Assembly (NCBI RefSeq): GCF_014873765.1
Contig: NZ_JADBGG010000019.1
Location: 28,010 to 92,009, forward strand
Direction of reading: 5' to 3'
DNA from: Desulfomicrobium macestii
GTDB lineage: Bacteria; Desulfobacterota; Desulfovibrionia; Desulfovibrionales; Desulfomicrobiaceae
Length of the DNA: 64,000 nt
Part shown: in pieces, positions 1 through 8,174 of the stretch
How the letters are laid out: every line of letters begins with the position of its first letter
Numbering within the stretch: the first letter of the stretch is position 1
The notes under the pieces: model-generated
Databases searched by the model: none
The model's input: only the letters and a program-made list of their open reading frames with translations
Told to the model about the DNA's origin: nothing
Position numbers and translations under genes: made by a program

Positions 1-122
1 AATCAGACCGCATAAATATAAGAATTACAACATTAACATTCACTCATTACGACACAATAAAACATAAAAAAATAATAATAAAGTCAATTTATTGCTTTCA
101 AATTATTAAATAAGGACTCTGT

Positions 123-836
123 GTGAGAATGATAATTTCTCTTGCCTTGTTTATTTTATGCCATAATTTTGCACTTGCCGGGGGAAATTATACATTTGTT
201 CGAATAGAATCACTCGCGGAACAGGACATTGCTGAAAATATTCTGAAACATATTTACAAAAAATCAGGGATGGACATCAATATAATTTCATTTCCAGGAA
301 AGAGAGCGAACCTGGAAGTGACAACAGGGCGTGCAGATGGAGAGACCTCGCGCATATATAATTACGGCGAAATCAACACAGCCCTTATCAGAGTACCTAC
401 GCCATACGGAACTCTCAAAACTACCGCTTTTGCTCCACGTGAAAAAAAATTGGTCATCAAATCGATTGACGACCTGAAAAATTTCAGAATAGCCATCGTT
501 CGCGGAGTCCAGCACACTGCGGACATTACCAAAGGCATGCAGAACATTGCGATCTTGAACGATATTTGCGCAATGATGATGTTCGTCAAAGTGGGCCGCG
601 CCGACATTGCGTTGACCAACACCCTGGCAGGAATCGGCGCCCTGAAAAAACTGAAGATGGACGACATCGTCGCTGTAGGCACGTTGGAAGAACTGGATCT
701 GTATCACTATCTCATCCCAAAACACCGAAACATGGTCCCGGTTGTCGATGCGGCAATCCGCGAAATGATCGCGACCGGAGAACTCGAAGAACTTGAGCAG
801 CGGTATGAAAGGCAATATCTGGAAAATATCAGATAG
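123..836 (+). CDS. Periplasmic solute-binding protein, family 3 (orphan)
   Basis: The 237-residue product begins with a short signal peptide (MRMIISLALFILCHNFALAG), which implies export to the periplasm. The rest has the two-lobed pattern of the family-3 substrate-binding proteins (SBP_bac_3), with a late 'DLKNFRIAIVRG' segment typical of the second lobe and a helical C-terminus. Such proteins usually deliver amino acids or other small solutes to an ABC permease, but no permease or ATPase gene is nearby, so this may be an orphan binding or sensory protein. The GTG at the stated start follows an AAGGA ribosome site by about 6 bases; an ATG two codons later is the alternative. The first third is AT-rich compared with the neighbours. 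The ligand cannot be read from the sequence. Confidence 0.75.
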   Translation: MRMIISLALFILCHNFALAGGNYTFVRIESLAEQDIAENILKHIYKKSGMDINIISFPGKRANLEVTTGRADGETSRIYNYGEINTALIRVPTPYGTLKTTAFAPREKKLVIKSIDDLKNFRIAIVRGVQHTADITKGMQNIAILNDICAMMMFVKVGRADIALTNTLAGIGALKKLKMDDIVAVGTLEELDLYHYLIPKHRNMVPVVDAAIREMIATGELEELEQRYERQYLENIR

Positions 837-925
837 CCCCGAGGCACGACCTGGAACAGCGCCTTCCCGTTCCCGGTTGAGAGACTGCACAAGCCCTAAC
901 ACCCGAACCGAGCAGAGCTCCTCAC

Positions 926-1672
926 ATGAATATCGACTTTTCACACGCCTTTCTCACCACCATGTTCGGCTGGCTCCTTGGCGGCTTCGTCAACGGCATC
1001 GTCGGCTTCGGCGCGGCCCTGGTGGCCATGCCCATCGTGGCGGCTGGACTCGACATGCAGCTGGCCGTCTCCACCTGCGGGCTGGTGGTCCTTTCGCTCA
1101 ACGTCCAGATGGCCTGGAATTACCGGCAACACCTTGACTCCTGCGGCATCCGCGCCCTGTTTCTGGGCGGACTGCCCGGCGCCGTCAGCGGCGTGCTGAT
1201 ACTGAAAAACGTCCCGGAATCCGGATTGAAACTCGGGCTTGGCGCCCTGCTCGTGGCCTATTCGATCTGGGGCCTGAGCGGCACGCAAGTGAACAAGCGG
1301 AAGCTGGCCGCGCCTTGGGGCATGCTGGCCGGATTCCTCTCCACGGGCCTCGGCACGGCCTTCGGATTCAACGGCCCGCCCCTGGCCGTGTATCTGTCCC
1401 TGCGCGGCGGCACGCAGCAGCAGATCAAGGCCGCCCTTGGCGCGTTCTTCATCGTCAGCGGCCTCTTCATCGTCGCGGCCCACGCCTTGGCGGGGCTGTA
1501 CAGCGCGCACTCATTGACGCTCCTCGCGGTGGCCCTGCCTTCGGTATCCATCGGCGCGTGGGCGGGGATGCGCGTTTCCGGACGGATGCGGGATCTTATT
1601 TTTCAGCGGATACTTTTCCTGATGATCCTCATCATGGGTTTGAACATGGCCGTGAAGGCGCTTGGCGCATAA
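926..1672 (+). CDS. TauE/SafE family sulfite/organosulfonate exporter-like membrane protein
   Basis: A 248-residue polytopic inner-membrane protein with about seven to eight hydrophobic segments. It carries the N-terminal 'NGIVGFGAALVAMPI' motif around residues 23-37, and a related 'GTAFGFNGPPLAVYL' motif in the second half. This internal two-fold repeat is typical of the TauE/SafE (DUF81) family. Known members export sulfite, sulfoacetate or related anions, and some import sulfur compounds. The substrate here is unknown. The gene stands alone: 89 bases separate it from the binding-protein gene upstream and about 100 from the phosphorylase downstream. The ribosome site is weak, so the start is probable rather than certain. 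Confidence 0.8.
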   Translation: MNIDFSHAFLTTMFGWLLGGFVNGIVGFGAALVAMPIVAAGLDMQLAVSTCGLVVLSLNVQMAWNYRQHLDSCGIRALFLGGLPGAVSGVLILKNVPESGLKLGLGALLVAYSIWGLSGTQVNKRKLAAPWGMLAGFLSTGLGTAFGFNGPPLAVYLSLRGGTQQQIKAALGAFFIVSGLFIVAAHALAGLYSAHSLTLLAVALPSVSIGAWAGMRVSGRMRDLIFQRILFLMILIMGLNMAVKALGA

Positions 1673-1770
1673 TTCACGCCTGCGTGACCTGCCGTGCCCA
1701 TGGCCTGCCGTGTCCTTGCCCTTCCGTTTCAATGGACGCGACACTGGCCAGCCGAAAAAAACTTGGATAG

Positions 1771-2799
1771 ATGCCGGCCATGAACACGAAACCCGGTCTT
1801 TTCCCCGCCTCGCCCTGCTCCGCCGCCGACCTGCCCATCGATGCCGATGGTCGCATCTATCATCTTCAGATCACACCCGAGCAGCTCGCGCCGGACATCC
1901 TGCTGGTCGGCGACCCTGGTCGGGCCGAATTCATCGCCCGGACCTTCCTGCACGACCTGGAGGTCGAGCGGGAGCACCGGGGCCTGGTCACGGCCACGGG
2001 CACGTCCCGCGCCACAGGGGGCCGGGCCACGATCATCTCACCCTTGCGGACCACCGTTGCGACTTCGGGCATGGGCACCCCTTCCCTTGAAATCGTGCTC
2101 AACGAGCTGGTGGCGCTCTGCGAAATCGACTTCGCCACGCGCACGCCCAAGCCGCTCTTCCCCAGGCTGCACATCATCCGGGTCGGAACTTCCGGGGGCC
2201 TGCAGGCGTCGACGCGGCTCGGCACATCCATCATCACCGCCTACGCGTTAGGCATGGACAACACAGGCCTCTTCTACGAAACGCCCTGCCCGGACCAGAC
2301 CTGCGCGCGCCTGGAACAGGAACTGGCGCACGTGATCGAGAAGGCGGCCAGGCCGGACTCGCGGTTCCGGGGAAAAATCCACCCCTACGTCTCCCGCGCC
2401 GAACCGGCTGTGGTCCGAGCGCTGACACAAGCCGCACAGGAACTTGGAGTTGCCGCCAGAACAGGCCTCACGGTCTCAAACAGCGGTTTTTTCGTGCCTC
2501 AAGGCCGCGACATCTCACGGCTGCGCCCAAGCACGCCGGAGCTGGACAGAATTTTCAGCGAATTCGATCCCGGTCTGGACGGAATGCGGGTCGAGAACAT
2601 GGAAATGGAAGCAAGCTTTCTGCTGCACTTTCTCGGCGGGCTGGGGCACTGGGGAGGGGCAATCTGTCCGGTCATCGCAAACAGGCGCCACAACACCTTC
2701 GATCACGATTACCTGACCGCCATCGAGGGCGCGACAAAGACGGCGCTATTGGCCCTGGCCGCGCTTTCAACGCGTCGGGATTCAGCATTGCGGGACTAG
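1771..2799 (+). CDS. Nucleoside phosphorylase (uridine phosphorylase-like, NP-I family)
   Basis: The 342-residue product has the hallmarks of the trimeric/hexameric nucleoside phosphorylase family: a phosphate-binding 'LLVGDPGRAEFIA' near residue 45, 'SGMGTPSLEIVLNEL' near residue 97, 'IIRVGTSGGLQ' near residue 135, and 'ENMEMEASFLL' near residue 275, whose Met-Glu pair contacts the ribose. These enzymes split nucleosides with phosphate into base and ribose-1-phosphate for salvage. The spacing resembles uridine phosphorylases of the eukaryotic UPP1 type more than the short enterobacterial Udp, but specificity for uridine or a purine is inference. A second in-frame ATG lies three codons downstream. 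The gene is not in an obvious operon. Confidence 0.75.
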   Translation: MPAMNTKPGLFPASPCSAADLPIDADGRIYHLQITPEQLAPDILLVGDPGRAEFIARTFLHDLEVEREHRGLVTATGTSRATGGRATIISPLRTTVATSGMGTPSLEIVLNELVALCEIDFATRTPKPLFPRLHIIRVGTSGGLQASTRLGTSIITAYALGMDNTGLFYETPCPDQTCARLEQELAHVIEKAARPDSRFRGKIHPYVSRAEPAVVRALTQAAQELGVAARTGLTVSNSGFFVPQGRDISRLRPSTPELDRIFSEFDPGLDGMRVENMEMEASFLLHFLGGLGHWGGAICPVIANRRHNTFDHDYLTAIEGATKTALLALAALSTRRDSALRD

Positions 2800-2812
2800 A
2801 ATGACGGAGTGG

Positions 2813-2832
2813 ATCCCCGCCTGCGCGGGGAT
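2813..2832. repeat. REP-like palindrome
   Basis: Perfect 8-base arms ATCCCCGC and GCGGGGAT enclose a CTGC loop just after the phosphorylase stop. A partly matching GC-rich copy (GGGCAGGCGGGG) follows within 20 bases. The core resembles the widespread intergenic palindrome of the form GGATCCCCGC...GCGGGGATGAC seen in many proteobacterial genomes. It lacks a T-tract, so it is more likely a repeat than an intrinsic terminator. Confidence 0.5.
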
Positions 2833-3057
2833 GACTTGCGGGCAGGCGGGGAGCGCGAATCAAGAGCGGTCCATGTCTGAATTTGGCTCAAAACGAACCA
2901 AAACATTACGAACAGCCTGTCAGGGTACACCGCAAACAAAAGTCGTCAGCCCCTTGAAGAAGGGGATCCATGAATTTTTAAGTATCTGAAAATAAAGAAT
3001 TATCCTGATGGATAAATGATGTCTGCGGGGCTCTTGCGACTTTTGAAGTGGCCTTGG

Positions 3058-3432
3058 CTACGGCTCGGGCGAACAGGCCGTGATCGACCTCACGCCCGCG
3101 TCGACGCAGATTCTGAGGATGTCCTGCAAGGCGGCATCCTCACGCTTGGGGGAGGGAAAAAGGGCCAGGATGTCCTGCTCCCGCAGAGCCTGGGCTTCCT
3201 CCACGGTTTTTTGCAGCACCTCGTCGCAATAGGCCGATGCGCAGACAAGGCCGTCGCCGGGGATGTTGGTCAGAAAACCCACATCAATGATCCTGCCGTC
3301 GCGCACGGCCACGAAGATCTCCACGAACCGGCCGCAATCCTCCCAGCGCCCGGCCTGACAGGCCCAGCCGGGCATTCCCAGATGCGGGGGATCGAAGGCG
3401 CGCAGTTCAAGATCTTCAAGGCTCAAGCTCAT
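3058..3432 (-). CDS. NifU/IscU N-terminal-like protein (putative Fe-S scaffold, divergent)
   Basis: A 124-residue protein. Its central stretch ('GFLTNIPGDGLVCASAYCD' followed by 'EVLQKTVEEAQAL') follows the pattern of the NifU/IscU scaffold fold, where a glycine-cysteine turn precedes a helix ending in a 'kTleEA' motif. Cysteines are present in the first third (CQAG, EDCGRF), the centre (VCASAYC) and near the C-terminus (RICVD, ITACSP), but the spacing does not match canonical IscU. The ATG overlaps the stop of the upstream membrane microprotein by four bases (ATGA), so the two are probably translationally coupled. Function as an Fe-S scaffold or metal-binding relative is inferred; it could also be a degenerate homologue without that role. 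Confidence 0.5.
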   Translation of the reverse strand: MSLSLEDLELRAFDPPHLGMPGWACQAGRWEDCGRFVEIFVAVRDGRIIDVGFLTNIPGDGLVCASAYCDEVLQKTVEEAQALREQDILALFPSPKREDAALQDILRICVDAGVRSITACSPEP

Positions 3433-3581
3433 CGTCGATTCTCGGAGTTTTTGCGGTTTATGAAGTCAAAATTGTCCGGCAGCGATCGGCTCGGGCTGCG
3501 CTTCCTTCCGCCCAGCATGAACAGCGACAACACCAATCCCAGAAAGCCTGCCAGTAAAAACAGTGTGCCAATCTCTTCCAT
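3429..3581 (-). CDS. Single-pass membrane microprotein (50 aa), unknown function
   Basis: A 50-residue protein with one hydrophobic helix (EEIGTLFLLAGFLGLVLSLF, residues 2-21) followed by a basic, polar tail (GGRKRSPSRS...). The start is chosen because an AAGGATAATC ribosome site lies directly upstream of this ATG. Longer versions would begin in a positively charged stretch with no ribosome site. It overlaps the NifU-like gene by four bases, which supports its being real. I do not recognise a family. Confidence 0.5.
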   Translation of the reverse strand: MEEIGTLFLLAGFLGLVLSLFMLGGRKRSPSRSLPDNFDFINRKNSENRR

Positions 3582-3647
3582 GATTATCCTTGATTTGTAG
3601 CCTGTCCGGCGGGCCTTACGCAACCTTGTCGGATTTCTCCGACATGA

Positions 3648-4259
3648 TCACATGCCTGCCGGACCATGTTCGAGCATGAAGCGAATGAGCCCGGAGGTGG
3701 TGCCGATGCCAAGTTTGCGCATGGCCCGGGTGCGATAGGTGCTGGCGGTCTTGACGCTGACGCCCATGGCTTGGGCGATGGCGGTCATGGTTTCGCCTTG
3801 TGCGAGCCTGCGCGCCACGTCGCGTTCCTGACGGGACAGGGTGTCCATGATCGTGGCCGGCCTGCGCGAGTCGAGCAGCGAGGGGTTGACGTAGATGCCC
3901 CCGTCCAGGATGGCGGTCATGGCCTCTTCGAGCTCTTCGGGGGCGGAATTCTTGCTCAGATATCCGCGCGCGCCCATGCTCAGGCACCTTTGGGCGTATT
4001 CGATCTCATGATGCATGCTGAGCATGATCACGGGCAATCCGGGATCATGCTCTCGTGCGAACTCCAAAAAATCGAGACCGCTTCCGTCGGGCAGTGAAAT
4101 GTCCAGAATGACGAGATCAAAACGCGTGTCCCCGAGGACCAGACGCGCCTCATGCAGGGTGCCGGCTTCCGAGAATTCACAGTCCGGAAAACGGTCGATG
4201 ATGATGTTCATGGTGCCGCGCCGCACCACCGCATGGTCGTCCACTATGAGCAGTCGCAT
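3648..4259 (-). CDS. LuxR/NarL-type response regulator
   Basis: A 203-residue two-domain regulator. The receiver domain (about residues 1-120) has the acidic pair D7-D8, the phospho-acceptor D53 in 'LVILDISLPDGSG' and the conserved K103. The C-terminal LuxR-type helix-turn-helix (about 137-200) starts at 'LSRQERDVARRLAQGE'. It is the cognate partner of the histidine kinase immediately upstream: the kinase stop and the regulator ATG overlap by 16 bases. The regulon is not evident from the neighbourhood. Confidence 0.92.
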   Translation of the reverse strand: MRLLIVDDHAVVRRGTMNIIIDRFPDCEFSEAGTLHEARLVLGDTRFDLVILDISLPDGSGLDFLEFAREHDPGLPVIMLSMHHEIEYAQRCLSMGARGYLSKNSAPEELEEAMTAILDGGIYVNPSLLDSRRPATIMDTLSRQERDVARRLAQGETMTAIAQAMGVSVKTASTYRTRAMRKLGIGTTSGLIRFMLEHGPAGM

Positions 4260-5404
4260 GAGCCACTCTCCCCGGTCAGGGGCACCCTGACCAAAATTTC
4301 CGTTCCACCCTTGGGCAGCCGCGCGATGGCAAGACTGCCGCCCGCCAGCCGGACCCGCTCGCGCATCCCCAGCAGCCCCAACGACCCGGACGACTCGGCC
4401 TGGTCCGAAGTTATGCCCCGGCCATTGTCAGCCACGCGCATCACGAACTCGCCATCCCCGGCCTGCACGCTCACATGCAGGCGGCTGCAACCCGAGTGCC
4501 GCGCGGCATTGGTCAGGCACTCCTGCAGCACCCGGTACATGGCGGTGGCCAGATCGCCTGGCAGGTCGGGGAGATGGCCGAGCTGCTGGTCAACGCGAAG
4601 CCCGGAGGCCTGCGCGAAGGTCCGGATCTGCCAGGCCACGGCTTCGACGAAACCCAACTCGTCGAGCATGGGCGGACGCAGCTCCCGCGAAATGCGGCGC
4701 ACCGTTTCAAGGGTCCCGGCCACCAGGGCGCGCAACTCCGCGAGCTGGGCGAGCCGCCCGTCGTCCGGGTCATGAAAGGAGCGTTCGAGGCGATGCAGGC
4801 CCATGTTCATGGCGGTCAGATCCTGCCCCAGAATATCGTGTATCTCGCGCGAGATGTGCGCACGCTCCTTCTCGATGCGGTCCTGCAGGTATCCGGAGAG
4901 GGCGCGGTATCTCTCGCGGGAAAGTTCCAGCTCGGCCGTGCGCTCGCGGACCCGCTCCGCAAGGTTCTGCCTGGCCTGGTCCAGGCAGATGCGGGTCTGC
5001 ACCCGTTCCGTCACGTCCCGCAAGGACAGGCGCCAGCCCTGAAAACGACCGCGCGGATCAAAGACCCGGGTCGTTTCCTGGGACAGCCAGATACGGGTTC
5101 CATCCCGGCGGCAAATGCGAAAATCCATGGCCGGGATATCCTGTGCATGGCCGGTATCCATGGCCTGTCGCCATTTCACAAAATCATCGGCGTCGATGAT
5201 CCGCGCGAAAAAATCCGCATCGCGCAGCGCTTCCCCGGCCGGATAGCCCGTCACCCGCAGACAGGACGGAGAGACATAGCGCAGCGGGCCGCCAGCCTCC
5301 ATCCAGATCTCCAGATCATAGGTGAAATCTGCCACCGTGCGATACATGTGCAGCAGCGTTCGTTGGCGGGACCTGAGGCGCGGAATCAAAAGGCGGGATT
5401 TCAT
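4244..5404 (-). CDS. PAS-domain sensor histidine kinase, NarX/DegS (HisKA_3) type
   Basis: A 386-residue soluble kinase with no membrane segment. A PAS domain spans about residues 22-135, ending at 'LRDVTERV', and is followed by a coiled linker. The HisKA_3 dimerisation domain carries the phospho-accepting His189 in 'SREIHDILGQDL'. The HATPase domain has an N-box (QECLTNAARH, 294-303), 'DNGRG' (327-331) and 'GLLGMRERV'. The small-domain layout with an LuxR-type partner is the NarL/NarX-like arrangement. Translation could begin further upstream, but the extra residues are low-complexity and basic, so the ATG at 'MKSRLLIPRL' is preferred even though its ribosome site is weak. The ligand of the PAS domain is unknown. 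Confidence 0.88.
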   Translation of the reverse strand: MKSRLLIPRLRSRQRTLLHMYRTVADFTYDLEIWMEAGGPLRYVSPSCLRVTGYPAGEALRDADFFARIIDADDFVKWRQAMDTGHAQDIPAMDFRICRRDGTRIWLSQETTRVFDPRGRFQGWRLSLRDVTERVQTRICLDQARQNLAERVRERTAELELSRERYRALSGYLQDRIEKERAHISREIHDILGQDLTAMNMGLHRLERSFHDPDDGRLAQLAELRALVAGTLETVRRISRELRPPMLDELGFVEAVAWQIRTFAQASGLRVDQQLGHLPDLPGDLATAMYRVLQECLTNAARHSGCSRLHVSVQAGDGEFVMRVADNGRGITSDQAESSGSLGLLGMRERVRLAGGSLAIARLPKGGTEILVRVPLTGESGSCDCS

Positions 5405-5502
5405 GGGTACCGTATGGATCAGAAGCGGCCGGGAAGCAAGCCCGGCCGCTTCCAAATCGCGGCGGCAAAAGCGCACCGGGCCTTGGCGATCGGTCACGGT
5501 GC

Positions 5503-5925
5503 TCAAAGATCGAATTCCCCGGCTCGTTCGGGCTGATAGACAATCTCCTCGATCCGCACCCGCAGCATTCCTCCGCCGGGTCTTGGCCACTGGATTTCAT
5601 CGCCGATGGACAGCCCGAGCAGTGCGCTGCCCACCGGGGCCAGGATCGAAATCGTCGAGCCCGGCGCGTCGGCGGGACCGCTGGAACCGGGATAGACGAG
5701 CGTAAGACAGAACTCCTCTCCGGCGGGCATGAGCTTGAATTTGACGGTGGAGTTCATGGTCACCACGGTGGGCGGCACATTTTTCGGGTCGACGATGATG
5801 GCGCGGTCCAGCTCGTCCTCAAGATCGGCTTTGCCCGCAAATCCCCCCTTCGGCAGGGAGTCGAGAAGTATTTCAAGACGCTCGGCGTCAAGAGAGGTTA
5901 TGGTGATACTTGGTTTTCTGTTCAT
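5503..5925 (-). CDS. rnk: Rnk-type nucleoside diphosphate kinase regulator / GreA-like C-terminal domain protein
   Basis: A 140-residue protein with the Rnk layout: a short N-terminal helical arm ('ITSLDAERLEILLDSL') and a GreA/GreB-like C-terminal FKBP-type domain containing 'ILAPVGSALLGLSIGDEIQW'. The full coiled-coil of GreA is absent, so it should bind RNA polymerase without stimulating transcript cleavage, as described for Rnk. A true greA lies elsewhere in this window. The gene is followed after 98 bases by the histidine kinase gene on the same strand. An AAGGA-type site (AAGGACAATC) precedes the start. Confidence 0.8.
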   Translation of the reverse strand: MNRKPSITITSLDAERLEILLDSLPKGGFAGKADLEDELDRAIIVDPKNVPPTVVTMNSTVKFKLMPAGEEFCLTLVYPGSSGPADAPGSTISILAPVGSALLGLSIGDEIQWPRPGGGMLRVRIEEIVYQPERAGEFDL

Positions 5926-6326
5926 GATTGTCCTTATGCACTCATTCTTTTTTTTGGCGCGTAGCGCATGCAGTCAACACAGATAAATCCGTGTTCATGC
6001 GACAGGCAGCGCGCGAAAGAAGACATTCGTCCGGAAAGATGAAAATCGTCAAGCTTGACAGAATATTCTTACAAATCGATTTCATTTTCTTGAAAAAAAA
6101 GCACTCGAATAAAAAATATGACGCACATATAATTTCATGTTGAAATAATTTTTCCGACAAATAATTCATCTCATTTTTTTTACTTTGCAATAAAACACGC
6201 ATTTCTTTGAGAAAGGTTCTTGAAAACTGATTTTTGATAAAAAACGTCCAAGACAAAACAACCAGACTTGCATGAATGTAAAAATGCGTATAGTAGATCG
6301 CCATCTTTTGAATCCGGCATTCCCTG

Positions 6327-6354
6327 GGGGAGGCTTCCGCGCGGAAGCCTCCCC
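6327..6354. repeat. Perfect 28-bp palindrome
   Basis: The arm GGGGAGGCTTCCGC is followed at once by its exact reverse complement, giving a 14-base stem with no unpaired loop. Only a poor T-tract follows on the plus strand (TTCGCTTT), so it may act as a terminator for an upstream short transcript or as a protein-binding palindrome. Confidence 0.6.
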
Positions 6355-6409
6355 TTCGCTTTGCCCCTAACGGCTTGCCCGACGCCGAATCCCTGCCGAG
6401 GAGGAAACC

Positions 6410-6472
6410 ATGGCCTTTCGAATCACAAACAGCCCCACTGCCAAAACCCGGCAGTTTCATCAGCGCATCTGA
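6410..6472 (+). CDS. Candidate 20-residue leader or substrate peptide
   Basis: A 20-codon ORF begins MAFRITNSPT and ends FHQRI before a TGA. It is preceded by an unusually strong ribosome site, GAGGAGGAAACC, at ideal spacing. An intrinsic terminator begins about 30 bases after the stop, and the FemX-like gene starts about 40 bases beyond that. The peptide is basic and rich in Thr, Arg and Lys, without the run of one residue expected of a classical attenuation leader. It could be a regulatory leader for the downstream gene, a tiny secreted or modified peptide, or chance. Translation is inferred from the ribosome site alone. Confidence 0.35.
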   Translation: MAFRITNSPTAKTRQFHQRI

Positions 6473-6504
6473 ATCTGAATACCCTTGCAGCAATTGCCTT
6501 GGGG

Positions 6505-6537
6505 GGGGGATGCGTCGATGGCGCATCCCCCTTTTTG
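6505..6537 (+). terminator. Intrinsic terminator ahead of the FemX-like gene
   Basis: The stem GGGGGATGCG / CGCATCCCCC with a 7-base loop is followed by TTTTT. It lies after the 20-codon ORF and 40 bases before the FemX-like start, so it would either end a short upstream transcript or attenuate transcription into that gene. Confidence 0.8.
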
Positions 6538-6577
6538 TTGCCCGAAAATCAACTAAAAACATCGACAGGAGCCTGAA

Positions 6578-7651
6578 ATGCTGGATCTTTCCGTAAAAAA
6601 ACCGGAGGCGCTTCTGCCTACCGACATCTTCTTCCAGACCCCCTACTGGGCGCAGGTCAAATCCCGGCAGGGATTCAAGCCCCTGGCATTCGACCTGGAA
6701 TCCAGGAAATGCGGAGATGTCCTGGTGCTCTTGCAGCCCTTGGGCGACAAGAAGGTCGCCGTGGTCCCCCAGGGGCCGGAGTACGCTCCCGATGAGGAAA
6801 ACTACGGCCCGTTTCTCGAGGATTTCTCCCTGGCTCTGGGCAAGGAACTGGGGCCTGAGGTGGCCTTCATCCGCTACGACCTGCCATGGAAGTCTCTCTA
6901 TGCCGACGAGATGAGAAAGCGGGAATGGACCGCGTTTCCGGAGCCCAGAATCAGGGAGATGCGCATGAACATGGGCACCCGGCACTGGAATATCCGCAAA
7001 GCGTTCACGGATCTGACCGTGGCCAGCTCACTGGTGGTGGATCTCGACGGAAACGACGATGCGCTCCTTGCGCGCATGAAGGCCAAGACCCGCTACAACA
7101 TAGGCCTGGCACAGCGCAAAGGCGTAACGGCACGCACGGTCAGCGCGGAGAACCTTCCGGAATTTCACGCCCTGTACTGCCAAACCGCGCAACGCAACGG
7201 GTTTGCGCCGTGCAGCTTCGAGAACTTCGCGGCCCTTTTCAAATGCCGACTGGCCGCAAGGGGCAATTCGGAGCTTGTCTTTCTGCTGGCCGGCCACGGG
7301 AAGGACAATCTGGCCGGGGCCATCATTGGCATCTCGGGCAAGGCGGCCAATTTTCTCTACGGAGCGTCTTCAAACCAGAAACGCGGCCTCATGGCTCCCT
7401 ATCTCATGCACTGGACAGCCATGACCCTGGCCCGCGATCGCGGTTGCCTGACCTATGAGATGGGCGCGGTCTCCCCCGGCCTTGACCCCGCACACCCGTT
7501 TCACGGCATGTACCGCTTCAAGACCGGATTCGGCGGCAGGATCGAACTCAGAAGCGGCTCCTGGGACTTCCCCCTGGACCAGGATGCATACCGCAGCTTC
7601 TGCAACGCCGAGGGCCTGACCCGCTACCGGTCCACGCAACGCGCGTCCTGA
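6578..7651 (+). CDS. FemA/FemB/FemX-like peptidoglycan-bridge aminoacyltransferase
   Basis: A 357-residue protein of the FemABX family, which is built of two GNAT-like folds. The N-terminal part shows 'FFQTPYWAQVKSRQG', typical of FemX proteins. The middle has 'KTRYNIGLAQRKGV' and 'FHALYCQTAQRNGF', and the C-terminal half has 'GISGKAANFLYGASS' and 'LTYEMGAVSPGLDPAHPFHGMYRFKTGFGG'-like features (shown here only in part). FemX enzymes use aminoacyl-tRNA to add amino acids to the lipid II peptide; relatives act on other substrates. In Gram-negative bacteria the physiological acceptor is often unknown. The start follows ACAGGAGCCTGAA, a good ribosome site. No coiled-coil tRNA-binding arm is obvious. 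Confidence 0.75.
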   Translation: MLDLSVKKPEALLPTDIFFQTPYWAQVKSRQGFKPLAFDLESRKCGDVLVLLQPLGDKKVAVVPQGPEYAPDEENYGPFLEDFSLALGKELGPEVAFIRYDLPWKSLYADEMRKREWTAFPEPRIREMRMNMGTRHWNIRKAFTDLTVASSLVVDLDGNDDALLARMKAKTRYNIGLAQRKGVTARTVSAENLPEFHALYCQTAQRNGFAPCSFENFAALFKCRLAARGNSELVFLLAGHGKDNLAGAIIGISGKAANFLYGASSNQKRGLMAPYLMHWTAMTLARDRGCLTYEMGAVSPGLDPAHPFHGMYRFKTGFGGRIELRSGSWDFPLDQDAYRSFCNAEGLTRYRSTQRAS

Positions 7652-7802
7652 CACGGGCCGGGGCTTCAGGCACCTTGTTTTTGGATTTGTGTGGGGATGC
7701 GGATAAAATGGATCGCTGCGGAAGCAGGAATTGCTCAGGCTTTCATGACAACTGAAGGATTTGGCGGGAGCGATTCCGGGCGCGTTACCGACAGGCTCAC
7801 AA

Positions 7803-7835
7803 GGGGCGCCGGAGAGAAATCCGGCCCCCTGTCTT
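7803..7835 (+). terminator. Probable intrinsic terminator after the FemX-like gene
   Basis: GGGGC-G-CCGGA pairs with TCCGGCCCC across a GAGAAA loop and is followed by CTGTCTTT. The T-tract is weak. It lies between two convergent genes and may also end the Xre gene on the other strand. Confidence 0.5.
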
Positions 7836-7838
7836 TCG

Positions 7839-8174
7839 TCAGTCCAGAAACACTTTCCAGTTCATGTCCAGAGCTTCACCCAGTTTTTTGGCCATGCCCT
7901 TGCCTATGGGACGGGCGCCGCGCTCCATTCCGGAGATATGCGACTTGTGCACACCGATGACGGCGGCCAGGGCAGCCTGGGTCATCCCGCGCAAACCTCG
8001 GGCCCCGGCCAGCACCCTGCCCGCAGTGGACTCGGGGAACACCTCGTCGGCCGGAACATTGGCCTCTGCCGCGTCCACGATGGCCCTGGCCACGGCATCG
8101 ACGCGATCAGCGGAGATGGCGGCACTGATGACCACCAAACCGTCAGTACGGAGCGTTTTCGTGAGTTCCAACAT
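7839..8174 (-). CDS. Xre/HigA-type helix-turn-helix antitoxin-like regulator
   Basis: A 111-residue protein with a C-terminal Xre/Cro helix-turn-helix (about residues 52-107, 'MTQAALAAVIGVHKSHISGMERG') and an N-terminal extension that could be the toxin-binding part. The ATG follows GGAGATCATGT, a usable ribosome site. The start lies 32 bases inside the end of a frame that reads like the C-terminus of a RelE-type toxin, the usual order for a toxin-first, translationally coupled type II pair. As the toxin appears truncated, this may now act as a stand-alone repressor. Confidence 0.75.
   Translation of the reverse strand: MLELTKTLRTDGLVVISAAISADRVDAVARAIVDAAEANVPADEVFPESTAGRVLAGARGLRGMTQAALAAVIGVHKSHISGMERGARPIGKGMAKKLGEALDMNWKVFLD

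Larger units (their letters stand above)
5926..6577. other. 652-base intergenic region with hairpins and a short ORF
   Basis: No long gene is visible here. The left 370 bases are AT-rich with long A and T runs, in contrast to the GC-rich genes around them. The right part holds a perfect 28-base GC-rich palindrome, a 20-codon ORF behind a strong ribosome site and a clear intrinsic terminator, each listed separately. A small RNA or leader transcript reading rightwards is the simplest explanation; no promoter was pinned down. Confidence 0.6.
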
